Assembly: GCF_000024345.1 (NCBI RefSeq)
Contig: NC_013729.1
Span: 558,001 to 622,000 of the forward strand
DNA length: 64,000 nt
Source of the DNA: Kribbella flavida DSM 17836
Lineage (GTDB): Bacteria > Actinomycetota > Actinomycetes > Propionibacteriales > Kribbellaceae
Reading direction: 5' to 3'
Shown: positions 6,647-14,556 of the stretch, piece after piece
Position numbering within the stretch: position 1 is the stretch's first letter
Layout of the letters: every line of letters begins with the position of its first letter
The notes under the pieces: model-generated
Told to the model about the DNA's origin: nothing
What the model saw: only the letters and a program-made list of their open reading frames with translations
Database searches by the model: none
Position numbers and translations under genes: made by a program

Positions 6647-8869
6647 TCACCGCCGGTACGCCGAGGGCGCGGGCCTGCGGTCGGCCAGCGGGGTGACCGG
6701 CGGCAGCTCGGTCTCGCCGAGAAAGATCCGGCGGACCACGCGTTCGGCCGCCCGGCCGTCGTCGAAGTCGCAGAAGCGCTCCCGGAACAGCTGCCGGTGC
6801 TTGGCCGCCTCGGCCGAGGCGAACCGACCGGTCTGCAACGCCGTGAACAGCTCGTCCGCCGACCGCGCGACCAGCCCGGGCGGGCACTCGGTGATGTCGA
6901 AGTACGTGCCCCGGGTCCGGTCGTAGAAGCCGAGGTCGTCGACCAGCAGCACGATCGGCCGGTCCAGGTTCGCGTAGTCGAAGGTGATCGACGAGTAGTC
7001 CGAGATCAGCACGTCGGCCGCCAGCATCAGGTCCTCGACCCGCGGGTGCTCGGAGACGTCGAGGACCCGGTCCGACCGCACGTCCGGCGCGCCCTTGGCC
7101 AGCGAGTAGTGGGTGCGGACGAGCACCCGCCCGTGCTCACCGGCCGCGGCGGCCAGCCGATCCAGGTCGAGGTGGATGCCGTCACCACCGAGATCGACCA
7201 GCCCGGTCGGGGTCCGGACGGCGTCCTGGGAGTCGCGGAAGGTCGGCGCGTACAGCACGACCAGGTGCGAGTCGTCGAAGCCGAGGCCGGCCCGGATCGC
7301 CCGGACGTCGTCCAGCGTCGCCGTCAGCAGCCGGTCGTTGCGCGGGAACCCGGTTTCCAGCTCCTCGAAGTGGGCCGGGTAGGTGCGCTCCCAGATCTCC
7401 GACGAGTAGCGGTTGGCGGAGATGTTGAAGTCCCACCGGTCGACCTGCCGCATCAGCTCGTCCAGGTCGAGGTCGCGCGCCGCCAGCGGGTAGCGCCGCA
7501 GGTCGGTGCCCATCGTCTTCAGCGGCGTGCCGTGCTGGGTCTGGACGTGGATCTGCCCGTCCCGCTTCTCCAGCTCCTTCGGCAGGTTCATGTTGCTGAC
7601 GAAGTACGTCGCCTTGTGCACCAGCTTCTCGTACGCCGGGGAGCCGGCCACCACGTACTCGACGCCCTCGGGAATCGCCCCGACGTGGTCCGCGTCGATC
7701 ACCCAGACCCCGCGCAGCCGCGGCGCCAGCTCGGCCGCCTTCTCGTAGATCGCCCGCGGGTTGCAGGCGTACTGCTTGAACCAGTACGCGCCGTACAGGG
7801 CGAGGTCGGGGTCCAGGTCGCCGCGGTGCAGGAGCTTGCCGACCGCCTTGCGCGGGCTGGGCACGTGCAACATCTTTGAGCTCAGCTTCAGCGTCGAGTA
7901 CGTCGCGTAGTCGTCGTGGATCAGCATCCAGCGCTTGAAGCCGCGGCTGGTCCGGTCCGCGGCGTAGCCCTCGGGCTTCCAGCGCTTGGCGAAGGCGTGC
8001 GCGGTGTGGAAGAACTCGGCCCGGTCCTCGGGCGCCAGCCGTTCGGGCTTGGCCAGCACGGCCAGGATGTGGTCCAGCGACCGGTCGAACGCGAACCGGC
8101 GCCAGCCCGCCAGCGCGGGGTCGGAGGTGATGAACGCGTGCACCCGGTCGTACTGGTCGAAGATGTCGAACTGCCGGCGGGTCCGGGTGGCGTGGATGTT
8201 GCCGCCGGTGCGGTGCTGCCGGTAGTGCACCACCACCCGGTCCAGGGTGGCGATGCGCTCGGCAGTCAGCATCGTCGAGTAGGTCCACGGGGCGTCCTCG
8301 TAGTACCCGGCGGTGAAGGCGAAGCCGTGCAGGGTGAGGAAGTCGCGCCGGCAGGCCTTGTTCCAGACCAGCTCCAGGAAGGTCAGGAAGACCGGTCGCT
8401 CGGCGGCGGTGAAGACTCCCTCGCCGTCGCGGGCGAACGCGTCGTGCTGCTGGTTGCCGACCACCCGGCCGTCCCAGAAGACCCGCTCGTAGTCGAAGAT
8501 CACCAGGTCGGGCCGGCCGGTGGCGTCGATCCGGGCGGCCAGTGCCGCCAGCGAGCCCGGGGTGTAGAGGTCGTCGGCGTCGAGGAACAGCACGTAGTCC
8601 CCGCGGCACTGCTTCAGCCCCGCGTTCCGGGTCGGGCCGAGACCGATGTTCTCGGTCAGGTGGATCGCCCGGACCCGCGGATCGGCCGCGGCGTACTCCT
8701 CCAGGATCCGGCCGCTGCCGTCGGTGCTGGCTCCGTCCACCCCGATGATCTCGAAGTCGGCGAACGACTGGCTCAGCACCGAGTCCAGGCACGGCCGCAG
8801 CCAGGCCCGCACGTTGTGGCACGGAACCACGATGCTGAACCGGGGCGCGGAGTCGGTGCTGGCGGCCAT
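6647..8869 (-). CDS. Bifunctional GT2 glycosyltransferase / CDP-glycerol:polyol phosphate transferase
   Basis: The 740-residue protein combines two enzymes of cell-wall polymer synthesis. The N-terminal third is a GT-A family 2 glycosyltransferase (FSIVVPCHNVRAWLRPCLDS, then the metal-binding LFLDADDLY). The C-terminal half resembles TagB/TagF poly(glycerol-phosphate) transferases, with QTQHGTPLKTMG, VVLYAPTFRDS and the nucleotide-binding DVLISDYSSITFDYA. It probably extends or decorates a teichoic-acid-like polymer at the inner membrane face. The ATG at 8869 has no Shine-Dalgarno but a -10-like TAGGAT 8 bp upstream, suggesting leaderless translation. It diverges from the Fic-like gene 25 bp away. 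Confidence 0.9.
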   Translation of the reverse strand: MAASTDSAPRFSIVVPCHNVRAWLRPCLDSVLSQSFADFEIIGVDGASTDGSGRILEEYAAADPRVRAIHLTENIGLGPTRNAGLKQCRGDYVLFLDADDLYTPGSLAALAARIDATGRPDLVIFDYERVFWDGRVVGNQQHDAFARDGEGVFTAAERPVFLTFLELVWNKACRRDFLTLHGFAFTAGYYEDAPWTYSTMLTAERIATLDRVVVHYRQHRTGGNIHATRTRRQFDIFDQYDRVHAFITSDPALAGWRRFAFDRSLDHILAVLAKPERLAPEDRAEFFHTAHAFAKRWKPEGYAADRTSRGFKRWMLIHDDYATYSTLKLSSKMLHVPSPRKAVGKLLHRGDLDPDLALYGAYWFKQYACNPRAIYEKAAELAPRLRGVWVIDADHVGAIPEGVEYVVAGSPAYEKLVHKATYFVSNMNLPKELEKRDGQIHVQTQHGTPLKTMGTDLRRYPLAARDLDLDELMRQVDRWDFNISANRYSSEIWERTYPAHFEELETGFPRNDRLLTATLDDVRAIRAGLGFDDSHLVVLYAPTFRDSQDAVRTPTGLVDLGGDGIHLDLDRLAAAAGEHGRVLVRTHYSLAKGAPDVRSDRVLDVSEHPRVEDLMLAADVLISDYSSITFDYANLDRPIVLLVDDLGFYDRTRGTYFDITECPPGLVARSADELFTALQTGRFASAEAAKHRQLFRERFCDFDDGRAAERVVRRIFLGETELPPVTPLADRRPAPSAYRR

Positions 8870-8894
8870 GGCACGTCATCCTAGGGTGCTTGTC
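8870..8894. promoter_or_regulatory. Overlapping divergent leaderless promoters
   Basis: Only 25 bp separate two divergent start codons. The minus strand carries TAGGAT (8883-8878), 8 bp before the glycosyltransferase ATG. The plus strand carries TAGGGT (8882-8887), 7 bp before the Fic-like ATG. The two -10 hexamers share the TA at 8882-8883 inside a palindromic CCTAGG, so one RNA-polymerase footprint could serve either direction. Confidence 0.6.
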
Positions 8895-9680
8895 ATGACT
8901 GCAGACGTGTTCGCGCCGTTGGCCGCTCTCGAGGGGGTCGGGTCCGCTGCGCGGGCGGCCCGGGACGCGGTCGACGTGCTGCTGCGGGACCGGGGACTGC
9001 GCCGGGTCGGCGCCGACGTCACCGCCGAGGCGCTGCTGCGCGGAGCCCACGCCTCCGCCGCCCTGGCCGGCAGCCCGTCGACCTTGGCGGAGGTCCGCGA
9101 GGGGACGGGAGACGCACTGGCCTCCGGCGCCGTCCGGATGACGCGAGAGCTGATGAGCCTGGCGCGCCAGGCGGACACCGCCCCGGTCCAGGTCTGGACC
9201 AGACTGCACCAGTTGGCCGCGGCGGACCTGGCGCCGGCAGACCAGTTGGGTCACCTCCGAACCAGTCGTGAGCCGCTGCCCGACGACATCCCCGGCCTGC
9301 CGCCGGCGCCGCCCGCCGACGTCATGTGGGAGCGACTGAGCGGGCTGGCGAAAGCCCTGACCACTGCGACGACCGCCCCAGGGCTGGTGGTGGCCGCGAT
9401 CGTGCACGCGGAGCTCGCGGTACTGCGGCCGTTCCCGGTCGCGAACGGCCTGGTCGCCCGGGCCGCCGAACGGGTCCTCCTGGTTGCCCGGGGCACCGAC
9501 CAGGTCGCGGTCACGGTGCCGGAGGTCGGGCACCTGGAGCTCGGAGCGTCCTACGCCCGCGGCCTGACCGACTACGCCGAAGGCGGGGTGAGCGGTGTGC
9601 AGAGCTGGTTGCTGCGGGAGTGCGAAGTGGTTGCACTGGCCGCCGAACGTTCACCGCTCAACAACTCTGCCCGGAGCTGA
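8895..9680 (+). CDS. Degenerate Fic-domain-like protein
   Basis: The 261-residue, Ala/Leu-rich helical protein contains a stretch (VLRPFPVANGLVARAAERVL) that aligns with the Fic core H-P-F-x-[D/E]-G-N-G-R-x-x-R. The catalytic His is Arg, the acidic residue is Val, the first Gly is Ala and the first Arg is Leu. The fold may be kept but AMP transfer is unlikely. From memory, a homologous gene, often mislabelled oxidoreductase, sits beside the 6C RNA in Streptomyces, matching the context here. The start at 8895 follows TAGGGT by 7 bp with no Shine-Dalgarno. A strong terminator follows the gene. Confidence 0.6.
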   Translation: MTADVFAPLAALEGVGSAARAARDAVDVLLRDRGLRRVGADVTAEALLRGAHASAALAGSPSTLAEVREGTGDALASGAVRMTRELMSLARQADTAPVQVWTRLHQLAAADLAPADQLGHLRTSREPLPDDIPGLPPAPPADVMWERLSGLAKALTTATTAPGLVVAAIVHAELAVLRPFPVANGLVARAAERVLLVARGTDQVAVTVPEVGHLELGASYARGLTDYAEGGVSGVQSWLLRECEVVALAAERSPLNNSARS

Positions 9681-9690
9681 GTCGCCCACA

Positions 9691-9725
9691 GGCGAACGGC
9701 GCTCTCTGACGAGAGCGCCGTTGCC
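9691..9725. terminator. Strong hairpin terminator after the Fic-like gene
   Basis: AACGGCGCTCTC (9695-9706) pairs perfectly with GAGAGCGCCGTT (9711-9722) around a TGAC loop, and GGC/GCC extends the stem to 15 bp past a single bulged G. It begins 11 bp after the stop codon. Confidence 0.8.
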
Positions 9726-9950
9726 GGCACGTCATCATGGTTACCAAGCGTGCATCTCGTCTGCCGCCACAGGCCGGAGCCTGGGTCGTGCTGCCCGGTT
9801 GGGATGGGCTGGTCGCCGCGTGGGTACCTGACTACCGTGCGATTCTCTCCCGGGACCGAAGTCCCTTTGCTGCTTCCTTTGTACTCCGCAAACCCTTGTA
9901 GGGGAAGAGTTTGCGGCGTCTTGATGAAGTTGAGAAAGTGGTGCTGACCT
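9726..9950. other. Non-coding interval between convergent genes, with two inverted repeats
   Basis: No convincing gene is visible. It holds a 14-bp inverted repeat GGGACCGAAGTCCC (9852-9865), which resembles the core of DevR/DosR-type response-regulator sites but could equally be a small hairpin. It also holds CCGCAAAC/GTTTGCGG (9886-9893 and 9909-9916), which could end transcription of the HAD gene reading from the other side. Confidence 0.4.
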
Positions 9951-10769
9951 TCAGTCCTCAGCTGGCCGGACCCGCCGCCGGGCGGCGTACAGCAGGGCCC
10001 CGGCGGCCAGGACGGCACCGGCCGCGCTGACCGCGAACGCCGGCCGGCGGACGCGGTGGAAGCGCCGGGTGCGCTCGGCCAGGGCGACCGGTTCGCTGAA
10101 GTCGAGCACCGGCCAGCCGCGGGAGACCGCCAGCCGGCGCAGCGCCTTGTCCGGGTTCACCGCGAACGGGTGCCCGACGGCGGCGAGCATCGGTTCGTCG
10201 GTGATCGAGTCGGAGTAGCCGTAGGACGCCTGCAGGTCATAGCCTTCCGCGGCGGCCAGCGTGGTGATCGCGGTCGCCTTGTGCGGACCGTAGACGTAGT
10301 CCTCGATCGCGCCCGTGTACTTGCCGTCAGCAACCACCATCCGGGTGGCGATCACCCGGTCGGCGCCGAGCAGCTCGCCGATCGGCTCGACCACCTCCGA
10401 GCCGGACGAGGAGACGATCACGACGTCGCGGCCCTCGGCGTGGTGCTGCTCGATCAGCGTCACCGCCTCGTCGTACACGATCGGGTCGACGATGTGGTGC
10501 AGGGTGTCGGCGACGATCTCCCGGACCGTGCGCACGTCCCAGCCGGTGCACATGGCGGACAGGTACTCCCGCATCCGCTCCATCTGGTCGTGGTCGGCGC
10601 CACCGAGCAGGTAGACGAACTGGGCGTAGGCGCTGCGCAGCACGGTCCGCCGGTTGATCAGTCCGCCGGCGTAGAACGGCCGGGAGAAGGCGAGTGTGCT
10701 GGAGCGGGCGATGATGGTCTTGTCGAGGTCGAAGAAGGCCGCCGGGCGGGGCGTCCGCGGGTGCTCCAT
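9951..10769 (-). CDS. HAD-IB family phosphatase with C-terminal membrane helix
   Basis: The 272-residue SerB-like HAD hydrolase has motif I FFDLDKTII, motif II VIVSSSGSE, a Lys in HKATA, and motif III GYSDSITDEPML. A hydrophobic helix near the C-terminus (FAVSAAGAVLAAGALLYAA) followed by Arg residues probably anchors it to the membrane. The ATG at 10769 is preceded at 7 bp by TATGCT, a good -10, so I take it as a leaderless start over the ATG at 10781. It diverges from the 6C RNA gene, a pairing I recall from Streptomyces. The substrate is unknown. Confidence 0.85.
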   Translation of the reverse strand: MEHPRTPRPAAFFDLDKTIIARSSTLAFSRPFYAGGLINRRTVLRSAYAQFVYLLGGADHDQMERMREYLSAMCTGWDVRTVREIVADTLHHIVDPIVYDEAVTLIEQHHAEGRDVVIVSSSGSEVVEPIGELLGADRVIATRMVVADGKYTGAIEDYVYGPHKATAITTLAAAEGYDLQASYGYSDSITDEPMLAAVGHPFAVNPDKALRRLAVSRGWPVLDFSEPVALAERTRRFHRVRRPAFAVSAAGAVLAAGALLYAARRRVRPAED

Positions 10770-10847
10770 GAGGTCGAGCATAGGGTGGCGCGCGAAACGC
10801 CGGGACCCGGCCTTTCGTGTGGCCTGCTCTCCCGTTAGACTGTTGAG

Positions 10848-10866
10848 CAGTGTGACAGTGACACTG
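10848..10866. promoter_or_regulatory. Inverted repeat between the HAD gene and 6C RNA
   Basis: CAGTGT and ACACTG are perfect 6-bp arms around GACAGTG. The element lies in the divergent interval about 80 bp upstream of the HAD start and 105 bp upstream of the 6C hairpins. It is a candidate operator; the binding protein is unknown. Confidence 0.3.
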
Positions 10867-10970
10867 GTTCGGGAGCCGGCACGAGTGCTTCCGAACGCCT
10901 GGACGTCATCACCTCGGTTGCAACAGAACTGAGATGTGTGAAGGCCGGACTCGGGGGGTACATTCTCCTC

Positions 10971-11075
10971 GACAGTGGCAGACTGTCGCCTCCTGATCGG
11001 CCCCCGGCTCCTCCCCCCGAGCCCGTGGCCGAAGACGGCCCCCGGTCACCCCCCCGCCGGGGGCCGTCGCCTTTC
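10971..11075 (+). ncRNA. 6C small RNA
   Basis: The segment shows the signature of the actinobacterial 6C RNA: two hairpins whose loops hold six or more cytosines. Hairpin 1 is GGCTC-CTCCCCCC-GAGCC (11006-11023), extended by an outer TCGGCC/GGCCGA stem (10997-11002 with 11027-11032). Hairpin 2 is a 12-bp stem GACGGCCCCCGG/CCGGGGGCCGTC (11034-11045, 11057-11068) with seven Cs in the loop, followed by CGCCTTTCC, which also suits a terminator. A GACAGT/ACTGTC stem lies at the 5' end, and TACATT at 10959-10964 may be the -10. The known RNA is a post-transcriptional regulator in mycobacteria and related bacteria. Ends are approximate. Confidence 0.85.
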
Positions 11076-11139
11076 CTGATGCAGGTCCTCCCCGAGTGCT
11101 AGATGCACGGTCGGCCGCTGTGGTTGCCGCATCCGGCCC

Positions 11140-11154
11140 ACTTCTGCGAGAAGT
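11140..11154. promoter_or_regulatory. Inverted repeat upstream of the first chitinase gene
   Basis: ACTTCT-GCG-AGAAGT is a perfect 6-bp inverted repeat about 90 bp before the chitinase start. TTGACA at 11210-11215 may be the chitinase -35. The repeat could be an operator for a chitin-responsive regulator, possibly the one encoded just downstream of the chitinase. It does not resemble the DasR site. Confidence 0.35.
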
Positions 11155-11245
11155 TCGTCAATTCTTCAGTTTTGCTGAGCGTGAGAGCGTTCCCACTTTA
11201 TGCAGGGTCTTGACAATGTAGTTGCGCCATCACACTTTGTGTCAC

Positions 11246-12949
11246 ATGACTCCGCGAAGCCGCCGCCCCCAGGCCGCGATCATCCCCGCCCTCCTGCTGG
11301 CCCTGGTCGGGCTGCTGCTGGTGCCTGGCACCAGCTCCGCCGCGACCAATCTCGTCACCAACGGGACCTTCGAGACCGGCACGCTGGCCGGCTGGTCCTG
11401 CTCGTCCGGCACCGGTGCCGCCGTCAGTGGATCGGCCCGGACCGGTACCTACGCCCTCCAGGGCACCCCGACCGCCGGGGACAACGCCCGGTGCAGCCAG
11501 ACCGTCTCGGTCCAGCCGAGCTCGACCTACACCCTGTCCGCCTGGGTGAAGGGCTCGAACGTCTACCTCGGCTCCGACGGCGGGTCGAGCACCTGGAGCT
11601 CGAGCACCGCCTGGAACCAGCTGACCACCACGTTCACAACGAGCGCGTCGGCCCGCACCGCCACGATCTACCTGCACGGCTGGTACGGCGTACCGGCGTA
11701 CCAGGCGGACGACGTGGTGCTGGACGGGCCGGGCGGGACCGGTCCGCCGCCGGACACCACCGCGCCGTCCACGCCGGGCGGGCTCACCGTCGGCAGCCCC
11801 ACGTCGAGCTCGCTGCGGCTGAACTGGGCCGCCGCGTCCGACGCCTCCGGGATCGACCACTACGACGTCGTCCGCGGCTCGGAGCCGGCCCAAAGCGTCG
11901 GCAACGTGACCAGCTGGACCGCGACCGGGCTCAGCCCGAGCACGACCTACAGCTTCAAGGTCCGCGCCTGCGACCCGTCCGGCAACTGCTCGGCGTACGG
12001 CGCGGCCGTGTCCGGCACCACGTCGAGCGGGCCGACCGTGCCGCCGTCCTCGTTGCCGAAGCACATCCTCACCGGCTACTGGCAGAACTTCGACAACGGC
12101 GCCGCGGTCCAGCGGATCAGCGACGTGCAGGCCAACTACGACCTGATCGCCGTCGCGTTCGCCGACGCCGACCCGAGCAGGCCCGGTGGCATCACCTTCA
12201 CCCTGGACCCGACCCTGGCGAGCCGGCTGGGCGGCTACACCGCCGCGCAGTTCAAGGCCGACATCGCCGCGAAGCAGGCGGCCGGCAAGAAGGTGATCCT
12301 GTCCGTCGGCGGTGAGAAGGGCACGATCTCGGTCGGCACCGCCACCGCCGCGGCGAACTTCGCGAGCAGCGCGCTGTCGGTACTGCGCGAGTACGGCTTC
12401 GACGGGATCGACATCGACCTGGAGAACGGCGTCAACGCCCAGTACATGGGTCAGGCGCTGCGAACTCTGCACAGCCAGTACGGGCCCGGGCTGATCATCG
12501 CGATGGCGCCGCAGACGATCGACATGCAGAGCACGTCGTTCGAGTACTTCAAGCTCGCGCTGGCGATCAAGGACATCCTGACCGTGGTCAACGTGCAGTA
12601 CTACAACTCCGGCGCGATGAACGGCTGCAACGGTCAGGTGTACTCGCAGGGCACGGTCGACTTCATCACCGCCCAGGCCTGCATCATGCTGCAGAACGGT
12701 CTGCGGCCCGACCAGGTCGGTCTCGGTCTGCCGGCGTCGACCCGTGGGGCCGGCAGCGGCTACGTGTCACCGACGATCGTCAACAACGCGCTGGACTGCC
12801 TGACCAAGGGAACCAACTGCGGCAGCTTCAAGCCGAGCACCACCTGGCCGACGCTGCGCGGCGCGATGACCTGGTCGACGAACTGGGACGCGACCAACGG
12901 CAACGCGTTCTCGAACCAGGTCGGCCCGCACGTCCACTCGCTGCCCTGA
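11246..12949 (+). CDS. Secreted GH18 chitinase with carbohydrate-binding and FnIII domains
   Basis: The 567-residue exported chitinase hydrolyses beta-1,4-N-acetylglucosamine polymers. It has a signal peptide (about residues 1-33), a CenC-like carbohydrate-binding beta-sandwich (about 35-165), an FnIII domain (about 175-260), and a GH18 catalytic barrel starting near HILTGYWQNF. The active-site motif DxxDxDxE is intact as FDGIDIDLE, and VILSVGGEKG matches the preceding conserved strand. The ATG at 11246 was chosen because the signal peptide begins there; an upstream TTG at 11222 is less likely. Its stop overlaps the next gene's ATG (TGATG), coupling it to the regulator. Confidence 0.9.
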   Translation: MTPRSRRPQAAIIPALLLALVGLLLVPGTSSAATNLVTNGTFETGTLAGWSCSSGTGAAVSGSARTGTYALQGTPTAGDNARCSQTVSVQPSSTYTLSAWVKGSNVYLGSDGGSSTWSSSTAWNQLTTTFTTSASARTATIYLHGWYGVPAYQADDVVLDGPGGTGPPPDTTAPSTPGGLTVGSPTSSSLRLNWAAASDASGIDHYDVVRGSEPAQSVGNVTSWTATGLSPSTTYSFKVRACDPSGNCSAYGAAVSGTTSSGPTVPPSSLPKHILTGYWQNFDNGAAVQRISDVQANYDLIAVAFADADPSRPGGITFTLDPTLASRLGGYTAAQFKADIAAKQAAGKKVILSVGGEKGTISVGTATAAANFASSALSVLREYGFDGIDIDLENGVNAQYMGQALRTLHSQYGPGLIIAMAPQTIDMQSTSFEYFKLALAIKDILTVVNVQYYNSGAMNGCNGQVYSQGTVDFITAQACIMLQNGLRPDQVGLGLPASTRGAGSGYVSPTIVNNALDCLTKGTNCGSFKPSTTWPTLRGAMTWSTNWDATNGNAFSNQVGPHVHSLP

Positions 12950-13881
12950 TGCACAGCTACCGCCCCGCTCCGGTGCTGGAGGCGCTCGGTGTCTGCTCGG
13001 AGGACGAGCAGCTCTACCGGGCGCTTCTGGCCCGGCCGGAAGCCACTGTGACCGACCTGGCCGAGGACACCGGATGGCCGGCCGCCCGGGTCACCCGCCA
13101 CCTCAGGTCACTGCTCACGCTCGGCCTGGCCTGCCGTACGCCGGGCCGCCCGGCGCTCTACACCCCGGCCGTTCCCGAGGCGGCCGTCGAGCTGCTCGCC
13201 CTGCGCAAACAGGCGGCGATCGTCGAGGCCCGGCTCGGCGCTACCGTGCTCACCGCGGAGTTCCGGGCCGGCAACGAGGCCGGGCCGTTCACGGTGGTCC
13301 GCGGCGCGCAGGCGATTGCCCAGCGGTACGACCAGGCGCAGCAGAGCGCGCAGAGCGAGGTGCTCGTGCTCGACCGACCGCCGTACGCCGTACTGCCGGT
13401 CGCGCCGCGGCGGACCAGTGGAGTCAGCTACCGGATGATCTACGACATGGCCGCGCTGGGCGACCCGGCGGAGCTGGCTGCCGCCCGGTCGGCTGGGACC
13501 AGTTGCCGGATGCTGCGCGACGTACCGCTGAAGCTGGTGGTGGCGGACCGGCGTACGGGGTTGCTGCAGACCGGGGCGGACGTGCTGGTCGAGCTGCGGC
13601 CGTCGACGCTGCTGGACGGGTTGCTGCGGTTGTTCGAGCTGTTGTGGCAGCAGGCGACGCCACTGGCATTCGAGCCGTCCGGTGGGCCGCTGAGTGTGGA
13701 TGATCAGCAGCTGCTGGGACTGGCGGCGGCCGGGTTGACCGACCAGGCGATCGCGCGGCGGTTGGGCGTCGCGCAGCGCACGGTCGAGCGCCGGATGCAG
13801 CGGATCCTCAAGGCGCTCGACGCGACAACCCGCTTCCAGGCAGGGCTGCGAGCCGGTCAGCGAGGGCTGCTCAGTCCGTGA
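12949..13881 (+). CDS. TrmB/LuxR-type transcriptional regulator coupled to a chitinase
   Basis: The 310-residue protein has an N-terminal winged-helix segment (VTDLAEDTGWPAARVTRHLRSL), a central ligand-binding-like region, and a C-terminal LuxR helix-turn-helix (LLGLAAAGLTDQAIARRLGVAQRTVERRMQ, shown in part). This TrmB-like plus LuxR-like architecture is common in actinobacterial regulators of secreted activities. Its ATG shares a base with the chitinase stop codon, so it is probably co-expressed with the chitinase. The ligand is unknown. The 3' end overlaps the convergent deacylase gene by 11 bp. Confidence 0.8.
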   Translation: MHSYRPAPVLEALGVCSEDEQLYRALLARPEATVTDLAEDTGWPAARVTRHLRSLLTLGLACRTPGRPALYTPAVPEAAVELLALRKQAAIVEARLGATVLTAEFRAGNEAGPFTVVRGAQAIAQRYDQAQQSAQSEVLVLDRPPYAVLPVAPRRTSGVSYRMIYDMAALGDPAELAAARSAGTSCRMLRDVPLKLVVADRRTGLLQTGADVLVELRPSTLLDGLLRLFELLWQQATPLAFEPSGGPLSVDDQQLLGLAAAGLTDQAIARRLGVAQRTVERRMQRILKALDATTRFQAGLRAGQRGLLSP

Positions 13882-14320
13882 CGTCGGCGACCGTGGCGCT
13901 GAGGGTCTTCAGCAGCGCCTCGGCGTCCACGGTGATGCCGACGCCGTGGTCGCCGCCGCCGATCGAGATCGTGCCGGTGATGCGCTCGTCGGCGATCACC
14001 GGCCAGTCGTGCGTACTGCCCAGCGGGGTGATCGTGCCGCGGACGTATCCGGTCACCGCCAGCGCGGTGTCGGCGCTGGGCATCGAGATCCGGTTGACGC
14101 CGAGCAGGGTGCGCAGCTTGGGCCAGGCGATCTCGCGGTCGCCCGGGACCAGCACGAAGCGGTAGTCGTCGTCGGCGAGCCGGACCACGATGGTCTTGAT
14201 CAGCTTCGCCGGCTCGATGCCGCGGGCGGCCGCTGCCTCCTCGAGCGAGTTCACCCGGCCGTGCCGGGTCTCCTGGTAGGTCAGGCCGAGTGCGTCCGCA
14301 GCCTCCGTCGCTCGCGTCAT
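13871..14320 (-). CDS. YbaK/EbsC-family aminoacyl-tRNA deacylase
   Basis: The 149-residue protein has the YbaK fold (LIKTIVVRLADDDYRFVLVP..., GYVRGTITPLG, ISIGGGDHGVGI). Members hydrolyse misacylated tRNAs such as Cys-tRNA-Pro or Ala-tRNA-Pro in trans. The start at 14320 (MTRATEAADAL) matches the family's usual N-terminus. The open frame continues upstream without a stop into the decayed transporter remnant, so automatic annotation may overextend it to about 220 residues. Confidence 0.85.
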   Translation of the reverse strand: MTRATEAADALGLTYQETRHGRVNSLEEAAAARGIEPAKLIKTIVVRLADDDYRFVLVPGDREIAWPKLRTLLGVNRISMPSADTALAVTGYVRGTITPLGSTHDWPVIADERITGTISIGGGDHGVGITVDAEALLKTLSATVADVTD

Positions 14321-14507
14321 GGGCCTAGTTTGGCACCGGCTGGGAACGCGGCGGAGCACGAGGGGCAGCACCAGCGTGACCAGGAACAGCGCACCGGCCT
14401 CGGCCACCCCGCCGGGCCAGGCCAGCGTGCGTCCAGGCCGTGCCGGCGACCCCACCGAAGATCGACGAGCCCGCGTAGTACGCGAACAGGTACCGACTGG
14501 CGGCGGT
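14321..14507 (-). pseudogene. C-terminal remnant of an MFS transporter, frameshifted
   Basis: Read on the minus strand, one frame gives SRYLFAYYAGSSIFGGVAGT, typical of the penultimate helices of a major facilitator transporter. A second frame continues with WPGGVAEAGALFLVTLVLP and LVLRR, the usual last helix. The switch between frames falls near 14420-14430, so an indel separates them. No transporter N-terminus lies upstream: the adjacent sequence is the chitinase terminator. This is a truncated, broken gene, and the second frame runs on into the YbaK gene. Confidence 0.65.
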
Positions 14508-14547
14508 ACCGCGGCAGGCGGAGGAGACTCCACCCGCCTGCCGCGGT
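14508..14547 (-). terminator. Terminator of the chitinase operon
   Basis: ACCGCGGCAGGCGG (14508-14521) and CCGCCTGCCGCGGT (14534-14547) form a perfect 14-bp stem with a 12-nt loop, starting about 10 bp after the chitinase stop codon at 14557. Confidence 0.75.
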
Positions 14548-14556
14548 GCGTACCGG

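Noticed and set aside
9595..9950. Short frames over the Fic-gene terminator and convergent gap
   Set aside because: They read through a perfect hairpin terminator and have no plausible starts or domains.
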